Assembly: GCA_039822785.1 (NCBI GenBank) | Contig: JBCBMO010000001.1 | Coordinates: forward strand, 62,001 to 126,000 | Origin: Thermohalobaculum sp039822785 | GTDB lineage: Bacteria; Pseudomonadota; Alphaproteobacteria; Rhodobacterales; Rhodobacteraceae | Length of the DNA: 64,000 nucleotides | Direction of reading: 5' to 3' | In this document: positions 58,368-64,000 of the stretch, one piece after another | Position numbering within the stretch: position 1 is the first letter of the stretch | How the letters are laid out: each line of letters opens with the position of its first letter | The notes under the pieces: generated by a model | Seen by the model: only the letters and a program-made list of their open reading frames with translations | The model's database searches: none | What the model was told of the DNA's origin: nothing | Translations under genes and position numbers: made by a program

Positions 58368-59092
58368 GCGGCCCCTCGGATCTGTGCGGCAGTACCTGTC
58401 CCGGAACCGGCGACCGAGGCGATCTCGGCCAGGGTCAGCCGGCGGTCAAAGCGCTGGGCGAGTGACGCATCGTGGCTGACCATGATCAGGCTCGCCCCCG
58501 CCGCCGCAACCTGATCGAACAGGAGCGCGAGAAAGGCATCGCGCGCATCCCCATCCAGCGCCGAGGTCGGCTCGTCCGCCACCACGATGTCCGGCGTCCC
58601 GATCAGCGCCCGCGCCACCGCCACCCGCTGCTGCTGACCGACCGAGAGACTGGCGGCCCGGCGCGCGTCGATCACCGCCTCGGGCAGCCCCAGGGCCGTG
58701 AGCAGACGCCGCGCCTCCCCCGCCCGATCCCGGCCCACCCGCCTGGCGCGCAGGGGCGCGAAGGCGAGCGGCAGCACGACGTTCTCGATCGGGGAGGCAT
58801 AGGGCAGCAGGTTGAACATCTGAAAGATCACGCCCATCCGCTCCGCCCGCAGCCGGTCGCGGCGCCGCGCGCTGAGGGTGGAGAAGGGCTCGCCCATCAC
58901 CGCGATCTCGCCGGCATCGGGGCTGACGATGCCGCAGATCAGCGACAACAGCGTCGACTTGCCCGACCCGCTCGGCCCCTGCAGGAACACCCGCTCGCCG
59001 CGCGCGACGCACAGGCTTTCGACGCCGAGGCTGAAGCCGCCAGCGCCGGGCCAGGCAAAGCGCACCGCGTCCAACCTCAGCGCGTCAGCCAC
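58364..59092 (-). CDS. LolD/MacB-type ABC transporter ATP-binding protein
   Basis: A 242-residue ATPase of the MacB/LolD group: Walker A GPSGSGKST (39-47), Q-loop VIFQMFNLLPY, signature LSVGQQQRVAVARAL (glycine at the second position replaced, SVGQ as in this group), Walker B DIVVADEPTSALD. It opens the operon with the FtsX permease and DUF3299 gene. The upstream region carries a possible 20-codon leader frame and a triplet repeat. Confidence 0.9.
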   Translation of the reverse strand: MADALRLDAVRFAWPGAGGFSLGVESLCVARGERVFLQGPSGSGKSTLLSLICGIVSPDAGEIAVMGEPFSTLSARRRDRLRAERMGVIFQMFNLLPYASPIENVVLPLAFAPLRARRVGRDRAGEARRLLTALGLPEAVIDARRAASLSVGQQQRVAVARALIGTPDIVVADEPTSALDGDARDAFLALLFDQVAAAGASLIMVSHDASLAQRFDRRLTLAEIASVAGSGTGTAAQIRGAA

Positions 59093-59116
59093 CTCCCGCC
59101 TCGCGTCGCCGGGGGA

Positions 59117-59179
59117 TCAGCGGCGCGTCGGGGCGACAAGCGCCGACAGGGCGATGGCGGTGCGCGGCGCAGATGTCAT
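59117..59179 (-). CDS. possible 20-codon leader or truncated signal-peptide ORF
   Basis: A short minus-strand frame upstream of the ATPase gene: ATG at 59179 with a GGAAG site, encoding MTSAPRTAIALSALVAPTRR and a stop. The hydrophobic core looks like the beginning of a secreted protein cut off early. In the Pseudomonas zinc operon a periplasmic DUF2796 protein precedes the ATPase, so this could be a remnant of such a gene or a leader peptide. Chance is also possible. Confidence 0.25.
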   Translation of the reverse strand: MTSAPRTAIALSALVAPTRR

Positions 59180-59205
59180 GGGTCGCTTCCTACTCTCTGG
59201 GGCGA

Positions 59206-59250
59206 GGCGGACTGGGGTCCGGCGAACTGGGGCCAGGCTAACTGGGGCCA
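59206..59250. repeat. 15-base tandem repeat, three units
   Basis: Three adjoining 15-base units: GGCGGACTGGGGTCC, GGCGAACTGGGGCCA and GGCTAACTGGGGCCA. The last two differ at one base. It lies in the 324-base gap (59093-59416) between the divergent ATPase operon and YfgM gene. The rest of the gap holds the leader frame and a GC-rich stretch without clear genes; promoters in both directions must lie here. Confidence 0.7.
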
Positions 59251-59416
59251 GGCAAAAGATGAGGGCCGATGGCGGATCACTTCAAGGCATGTGGCCCGCG
59301 GCCCCTGAGCCTGCGGCGCCGGATTTCCCTTCTCCTGCGTTCGGGATTGCGCGGCGCGGGGGTTTGAGTAGGGTGCCCGCCACCCGCGAGAGGGCGGGGC
59401 AGGGCGCGAGGGCAGC

Positions 59417-60133
59417 GTGAGCAACACCGATACCGACAGCTTCATCCGCGAGGTGACGGAGGAGGTCCGCCAGGACCGCATGCTCCGTTACTGGAAGAAG
59501 TACGGCCCCTACATCATCGGCGGCATCCTGGTGATCGTCGCCGCCTCCGCCACCGTCGCCTGGCTCGAGGCGCAGCAGCAACAGGCCGCCTACGAGACGG
59601 GCGATGTGCTGATCCAGGCGCGCGAGGCCGCCGAGAGCGGCGGCCCCGAAGCGGTCACCGGTCTGATCGCCGAGGTCGACGGGCCCGCGCGCACCATTGC
59701 GCTGATGCAGGCGGCCCAGGCCTTCGCCACCGCCGGCCGCGCCGAGGACGCCATGGCCCAATACCGCACCATTGCCGAGGATGGCACGCTGCCGCTGCGC
59801 TACAGCGACCTTGCCCGGCTGGAGCTTGCCCGCCTTCAGGCCGCGGCCGGACAGTCGAACGAGGCCTTGAGCCAGCTCGACGGCATGATCCTGTCCGATG
59901 GCCCCTACCGGCTGCTCGCGCTGGAACTGCGCGCAGCACTCCGCCTGACCGGCGGTGACCTGGAGGGGGCGCAGTCCGACGTTCTGGCGGTCCTCACCGA
60001 TCCCTTCGCCACCGCCGACACGCGTGCCCGCGTCCAGGCGCTGCAGGCGACGCTGCCCACCCAAGCGCTGATAGTGCCGACGCCCGCGGATGAGCCTACC
60101 CCCGAGGCCCCGGCCGACGGCACGACGGAGTAA
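59417..60133 (+). CDS. yfgM: YfgM-like tetratricopeptide membrane protein
   Basis: A 238-residue protein with a short cytoplasmic N-terminus, one transmembrane helix (about 31-49, YIIGGILVIVAASATVAWL) and a periplasmic TPR-like domain (about 95-205, AFATAGRAEDAMAQYRTIAE). YfgM works with PpiD at the Sec translocon and in outer-membrane protein handling. GTG start at 59417, with GGGCAGC before it. It is followed five bases later by bamB, the usual order. Confidence 0.88.
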   Translation: MSNTDTDSFIREVTEEVRQDRMLRYWKKYGPYIIGGILVIVAASATVAWLEAQQQQAAYETGDVLIQAREAAESGGPEAVTGLIAEVDGPARTIALMQAAQAFATAGRAEDAMAQYRTIAEDGTLPLRYSDLARLELARLQAAAGQSNEALSQLDGMILSDGPYRLLALELRAALRLTGGDLEGAQSDVLAVLTDPFATADTRARVQALQATLPTQALIVPTPADEPTPEAPADGTTE

Positions 60134-60138
60134 GAAGC

Positions 60139-61557
60139 GTGCCCAACATCACCTTTCGTGCCCGCGTCCAGGCCCCTGCCGGTGACAACCCGCCCGGTTG
60201 GCGCGTTGCAACGGCCATCCGCGTCCTCTGCCTCACGGTGCCGCTGCTCGGGGCCTGCAGCCTGTTCGATGACGAAGATCGGCTGGAGGGCGAGCGCATC
60301 CCCGTGCGGCCGGAGGCGCGGGAGCCCGTCGCCCCCGCCCCGCAGGCCGGCGGCCTGACCTTCGGCGGCGTCACCAGCGCCACCCCCGGTGCCGGCGGCG
60401 GCGCGCTGCCGCCCCCTCAGCGCATCGACGCCTGGACCCAGACCAATGGACTGGCCAGCCACAACGCCGGGCATCTCGCCGGGCCTGTCAGCCTCCAGCG
60501 CGCCTGGACCGCGGATGCGGGCACCGGCAGCAGTGCCGCGGGCGAGATCACCTCGGCCCCCGTGGGCGCCAACGGCCGGCTCTTCACGCTCGATGCGGCC
60601 TCCCGCGTGCGGGCCTTCGACGCCGACAGCGGCAATCGGGTCTGGGAGACGGACCTGACGCCGGACGGAGAGGACGGCGACGAGGGCTTCGGCGGCGGGC
60701 TCGCCACGGTCGGGGGCCGCGTCTTCGCGACGACCGGCTTCGGTGAAGTGCTCGCCCTCGATGCCGCCGGCGGTGAGGTTCTCTGGCGCACCCGCCTCGG
60801 TGCCCCGGTCCGCGCGGCCCCGGCCGTGGCGGACGGGATCGTGGTGGCCGTCGCCCGCGACAACAGCGCCTTCGGGATCGATGCCGGCACGGGAGAGGTC
60901 CGCTGGCGCGCCCAGGGTGCCACCTCTGGCGCGGGGCTCCTTGGCGGGGCCAGCCCCGCCATTGCCGGGGGCGGCGCGGTGCTTCCCTTCGGCTCCGGCG
61001 AGATCGTGGCGGTCGGCCTGCAGAACGGCCGGCGCTTCTGGTCGGCCGCGATCTCCGGCGGGCGGCGGGGCCTCGCGCGCTCCGCCATCTCCGACGTTAC
61101 CGGCGATCCGGTGATCGTGGGTCAGCTCGCCATCGCCGCCAATCAGGCCGGCCGCATCGTCGCGCTCATCGGGCGCAACGGCCAGCGTGCCTGGACCCGC
61201 TCGGTCGGCGCGACGGGCCCGATCTGGGCGGCGGGCGACAGCCTCTTCCTGGTGACGGACACGGCGCTGCTCATGCGCCTCTCCGCCCAGAACGGCGCCA
61301 CGATCTGGCAGCAGCAGCTCCCCGCCTTCGAGGACGAGGAGGACCGGGAGGATCCCATCGGCTATTCCGGCCCCGTGCTGGTGGAGGGGCGGGTGCTCTT
61401 CACCTCCTCCGAGGGCGAGCTTTTCGCGTTCGAGGGCGTCGGCGGCTCGCCGGTCGGGGTCACGGACCTTGCCGGCGGCTCGGTCACCGGGCCCGTGGTG
61501 CTCGAGGACACCCTCTACGTGCTCAACGACGACGGCACGCTCGAGGCCTACCGCTAG
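60139..61557 (+). CDS. bamB: outer membrane protein assembly factor BamB
   Basis: A 472-residue lipoprotein with a beta-propeller of PQQ-like repeats. The lipobox is LLGAC with C40; a longer than usual N-terminus precedes it from the GTG at 60139. Repeats such as VWETDLTPDGEDGDEGFGGGLATVGG, LWRTRLGAPVRAAPAVADG and AWTRSVGATGPIWAAGDSLFLV show the Trp-ending strands of the blades. It is part of the BAM complex. The der GTPase gene that often follows bamB is absent. Confidence 0.92.
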   Translation: MPNITFRARVQAPAGDNPPGWRVATAIRVLCLTVPLLGACSLFDDEDRLEGERIPVRPEAREPVAPAPQAGGLTFGGVTSATPGAGGGALPPPQRIDAWTQTNGLASHNAGHLAGPVSLQRAWTADAGTGSSAAGEITSAPVGANGRLFTLDAASRVRAFDADSGNRVWETDLTPDGEDGDEGFGGGLATVGGRVFATTGFGEVLALDAAGGEVLWRTRLGAPVRAAPAVADGIVVAVARDNSAFGIDAGTGEVRWRAQGATSGAGLLGGASPAIAGGGAVLPFGSGEIVAVGLQNGRRFWSAAISGGRRGLARSAISDVTGDPVIVGQLAIAANQAGRIVALIGRNGQRAWTRSVGATGPIWAAGDSLFLVTDTALLMRLSAQNGATIWQQQLPAFEDEEDREDPIGYSGPVLVEGRVLFTSSEGELFAFEGVGGSPVGVTDLAGGSVTGPVVLEDTLYVLNDDGTLEAYR

Positions 61558-61563
61558 GCCTCG

Positions 61564-62430
61564 CTAGCCGCCCGATGGGGTCGCATCGAGGGGCGCGGGC
61601 TTGCCCACGGGCAGGTTCCGGCTCAGCTCGGCCCACAGGTCACCGCCCATCTGCGTTAGCCGGTCGTTCGTCGGCAGGGCTGGCGGCGGCGACAGCGGGG
61701 CCGCGCCATCCCGCCACCCCCGCGCCGCCCAGCGCTCGAACAGCACCTGATCGAGCCGGTTCTCCCGCAGGATCTGGCCTCGCATGGCATCGCTGAGGGC
61801 ATCGGCCGACCAGTACCGCTGGTGCAGCACATTGGCCTGTTCAATCTCCCGCTCGATGCCCAGCGCCTCGCTGACGCCGGCAATCATCTCGGTCGCGCGC
61901 TTGTAGGAGCCGACGAAGCGAAATCCCTGAAGCCGCTCCTCGAGGTACGCCAGGCGCTGCGCGGAGGAGAGGGTGTAGACCTTCGGCACGCCCACTTCGA
62001 AGTAGCGCGTCAGCAGGAACTGGCTGACCGGGTTGCGCCGCTGGCGCCCGTACCACCGTGCAAAGGGCGGTGGCACCGGCTGCCCCCGCTCCACCGCGCG
62101 GGCATGGCGATAGTTGTACATCGAGACAAAGAAGCCGAGGGGATCGCGCAGCAGCACGCATTCCTCCACCGGGCGGGGCGCGAAGTATCGCTTCAGCGAG
62201 ACGCTGAGGCTGTGACCCGAGACGGCGCGCACCGGCGCCAGCCGAGGATCCTGGGGCCCATAGCTGTAGCGGTTCCCAAGCACCTCGCGCAGGAAATGCT
62301 CCCAGCGCGGCGCGCGCAGAAAACCCTCGCCGAGGGCGCCTTCGAAGTGCTGCTCGACCGAGGTGCCCGCGCACTTCGGCACATGCAGCAGGAAGTGGAC
62401 GACAGCCCGATCCTCCTCAGCTTGGTTCAT
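61564..62430 (-). CDS. sulfotransferase-family protein
   Basis: A 288-residue protein with a sulfotransferase-type P-loop: HVPKCAGTSVEQHF (about residues 15-28), where PAPS would bind. The later RDPLGFFVSMYNYRHAR provides the second phosphate-binding arginine and serine, followed by an FVGSYKRATEMIAGVSEALG segment. This is the Sulfotransfer_2/3-like group that sulfates carbohydrates. The ATG at 62430 starts MNQAEEDRA; an earlier in-frame ATG at 62496 is less likely. It is convergent with bamB. Function is inferred from motif only. Confidence 0.8.
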   Translation of the reverse strand: MNQAEEDRAVVHFLLHVPKCAGTSVEQHFEGALGEGFLRAPRWEHFLREVLGNRYSYGPQDPRLAPVRAVSGHSLSVSLKRYFAPRPVEECVLLRDPLGFFVSMYNYRHARAVERGQPVPPPFARWYGRQRRNPVSQFLLTRYFEVGVPKVYTLSSAQRLAYLEERLQGFRFVGSYKRATEMIAGVSEALGIEREIEQANVLHQRYWSADALSDAMRGQILRENRLDQVLFERWAARGWRDGAAPLSPPPALPTNDRLTQMGGDLWAELSRNLPVGKPAPLDATPSGG

Positions 62431-62526
62431 CGCCGTACTCCCGTCGGACGGCCGTTTCGCCGGCCTGGCACCGGCACCATGGCGCGCTGCGACCAAGCGG
62501 GCCAGCCCCTGCCGCGATGGACCGGG

Positions 62527-63129
62527 CTAGCCGTCGCGCGACCCCGGTCCCTCGTCCCCCTCCGCCCCGTTCGGCGGGCGCCAGGGTTCGACGGGGCGGC
62601 GCGGCTTGGGGTGCAGCTCCGCCATGCGCAGGGCAACCGACAGCAACAGGATCGACAGCGGCAGCAACAGAAAGGCGGCCAGCGCCTGCCAGTCGAGCAC
62701 CGGCACGCCCGCGCTGAAGGTCTGCAAGGCGACCCGCAGGAACAGCACGAACAGCACGATGATGATCACCTCGGCCAGCGTCTGCTTGAGCTGCCCGATG
62801 CTCTCGACATGGAGCCACTCCGGCAGCCCCAACTGCGTGGGCGTCGCCGTGGGCCGCACAAAGAGCACATGCACGCCGTAGCCGAAGAAGAGCAGCACGA
62901 TGGCGATCAGGAACTTGTCCAGCGCCCCGATCAGCTGAATGACCGCCGTGTCGGCCGCGCTGAGCGGCCCGCTGTCGGGAACCACCTGGATCGTGAAGGC
63001 GCCCCAGGTATCGGCAAGCCCCAGCAGGAACATCAGCAAGGCCCCGGCGAAGGAGGCGACGACCGCCGCCATGGTCAACAGTCGCGTCGCCCGCAGGACC
63101 CGCCGCTCCGCGCTGCGCCAGTCGATCAT
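62527..63129 (-). CDS. YqhA/UPF0114-like membrane protein
   Basis: A 200-residue integral membrane protein with about four hydrophobic helices (RLLTMAAVVASFAGALLMFLL, FLIAIVLLFFGYGVHVLFV, TLAEVIIIVLFVLFLRVALQ and LAAFLLLPLSILLLSVALRM). The pattern and LIGALDKFLIAIVL segment match the YqhA family, whose function is unknown. The ATG at 63129 follows GGGAGGGAC. It lies upstream of the sulfotransferase gene by 96 bases on the same strand. Confidence 0.82.
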   Translation of the reverse strand: MIDWRSAERRVLRATRLLTMAAVVASFAGALLMFLLGLADTWGAFTIQVVPDSGPLSAADTAVIQLIGALDKFLIAIVLLFFGYGVHVLFVRPTATPTQLGLPEWLHVESIGQLKQTLAEVIIIVLFVLFLRVALQTFSAGVPVLDWQALAAFLLLPLSILLLSVALRMAELHPKPRRPVEPWRPPNGAEGDEGPGSRDG

Positions 63130-63294
63130 CTGTCCCTCCCGTCTCTTGTTGCGACCTATGTTGGCGAAGGCCCACCCTCGCACAAGCGCCCGCGACAGAC
63201 CCGCCGCAACGATCCGTTTCGACGCCACGACAGAAACGAGGACAGCAGCGTGGTACGCAGCCTTGCGGCGCGTCGGGTTTGGTGAGGTATCGAG

Positions 63295-63903
63295 ATGCTT
63301 AGATCGTTCAGCCTGTTCTTGGCGGTCGCGTTGATCGTCGTGTCCACCCCTGCCGCGGCGGATGTCATCCGCTCGACCGTCCTTCCGGCGGGGACCAGAG
63401 TGGACCTCAGCAGCCTCGCTACCGGCGTGCCGCTCGCGGAGGACGAAAAGGTCTTCGCCGCCGCCGGTATCATCTCGATCACCGTCACCGACGACCCCTC
63501 CGACAATGACGAGTTCTACGACGGCGGCGTCTATGGCGCCGGGCGCGCGCTCTACAACACCGAGGAGGGGGAGCTGATCGCCCTCGACCAGGGGGCCCGT
63601 GTCGATTTCGGCTCGCCCACCTTCACGATCCGCTTCTTCGACCTGACCGACGCCTTCGGGCTGCGGATCGCCGACACCTCACAAAGCTTCGCGACGCCTG
63701 AGATCCGGTTCTTCCGCCGCGATGAGTTGATCGACACGATCCTGATCGACGAGGCCTACGATGCGACGACGCAGTTCGGCTTCCGCTCCTCCAAGGGTTT
63801 CGACCGGGTGGAGATAGTGAGCGACACCGACGGCACCGGCTTCGGCATGGACGGCGTCGGCATCACCGACCTCACCGTTGGCAACTTCGTCGGCAAACAG
63901 TAG
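63295..63903 (+). CDS. secreted protein of unknown function
   Basis: A 202-residue protein with a Sec signal peptide (MLRSFSLFLAVALIVVSTPAAA) and a predicted beta-sandwich with regular FDLTDAFGLRIADTS, FFRRDELIDTILID and FDRVEIVSDTDGTGFGMDGVGI strands. The last phrase (FGMDGVGITDLTVG) recalls the surface domains seen with PEP/VPLPA-CTERM proteins, but this protein has no C-terminal sorting tail. I do not recognise an exact family. Confidence 0.75.
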   Translation: MLRSFSLFLAVALIVVSTPAAADVIRSTVLPAGTRVDLSSLATGVPLAEDEKVFAAAGIISITVTDDPSDNDEFYDGGVYGAGRALYNTEEGELIALDQGARVDFGSPTFTIRFFDLTDAFGLRIADTSQSFATPEIRFFRRDELIDTILIDEAYDATTQFGFRSSKGFDRVEIVSDTDGTGFGMDGVGITDLTVGNFVGKQ

Positions 63904-63906
63904 ACC

Positions 63907-64000
63907 CTTACCGCGACCGCCTCCTCCTGGGCGATCTGCCGGGGTGGATGTCGCCGGTGGTGCAGCCCGCCTCCAACAGGATGGCGGGCCAGTAGAAGCC
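63907..64000 (-). CDS. possible 3' end of a gene entering from the right
   Basis: On the minus strand a frame open to the window edge ends at a TAA (63907-63909), reading GFYWPAILLEAGCTTGDIHPG then an Arg-rich tail. It is too short to identify and may be chance in GC-rich sequence. Confidence 0.2.

Overview
The window is a high-GC bacterial chromosome segment (clearly above 60% G+C by eye) packed with short-gapped, overlapping operons. It looks like an alphaproteobacterium of the Rhodobacterales type. The reasons are the gene families and their order: a Mur-type Fur regulator lacking CxxC pairs, an IPLPP/VPLPA-like C-terminal sorting signal, a YfgM-BamB pair, several Ugp-type ABC importers, and dispersed 'cccggtcaagccggg' palindromes. 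This placement is inference; there is no rRNA or other marker gene here. I saw no transposase, integrase, CRISPR array, rRNA or tRNA.

Layout. 0.1-1.9 kb: an HxlR regulator divergent from an antibiotic-biosynthesis-monooxygenase (ABM) protein and a DUF1330 protein, then a MOSC protein. 1.9-5.5 kb (minus): a nucleoside operon with a CxxC mini-protein, a TrpF-like protein, ribokinase, nucleoside hydrolase and a 2-oxoglutarate oxygenase. 5.6-11.2 kb (plus): an EamA exporter, an M20-type N-carbamoyl amidohydrolase, three uncharacterised envelope proteins and a dihydropyrimidinase. 11.3-12.5 kb: an AT-richer membrane-protein gene that looks foreign. 12.5-24.2 kb: two consecutive Ugp-type ABC importers, each ending in a GpdQ-like phosphodiesterase, plus an unlinked UgpC-like ATPase and a divergent LysR regulator. 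This is probably a phosphodiester scavenging region, and one permease is split by a frameshift. 24.2-30.8 kb: a histidine phosphatase, a cupin, a NitT/TauT/Thi-type importer with a small membrane protein, a GST and a hypothetical.

30.8-37.1 kb (minus): a sorting-signal secreted protein, then three unrecognised alpha-helical membrane proteins with 4-base start/stop overlaps, then a sugar epimerase-like protein and a glycosyltransferase. The three-protein set is the best candidate here for an undescribed system. 37.3-45.8 kb: a GcvA-like LysR regulator, a YcaC-like hydrolase, two paralogous YtcJ-like amidohydrolases, an RND adaptor without its pump, a GNAT protein and an MFS exporter. 46.3-51.9 kb: an AsmA-family protein, and a TetR regulator divergent from a two-subunit molybdenum hydroxylase with a clear palindrome between them.

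52.0-59.1 kb: metal homeostasis, with a Fur/Mur-type regulator divergent from a TroABCD/SitABCD-type importer, followed by a convergent FtsX/LolD-like ABC operon with a DUF3299 protein. 59.4-61.6 kb: YfgM-BamB. 61.6-63.9 kb: a sulfotransferase-like protein, a YqhA-like membrane protein and a secreted protein.

How the genes work together. The two amidohydrolases at 6.7 and 9.8 kb match the second and third steps of reductive pyrimidine (or hydantoin) breakdown. The importer at 25.3-30.1 kb may supply their substrate, with the phosphodiester modules sitting between them. The nucleoside operon would feed free bases and ribose phosphate into metabolism. Together the first 30 kb read as a scavenging region for nucleosides, pyrimidines and phospholipid-derived diesters.
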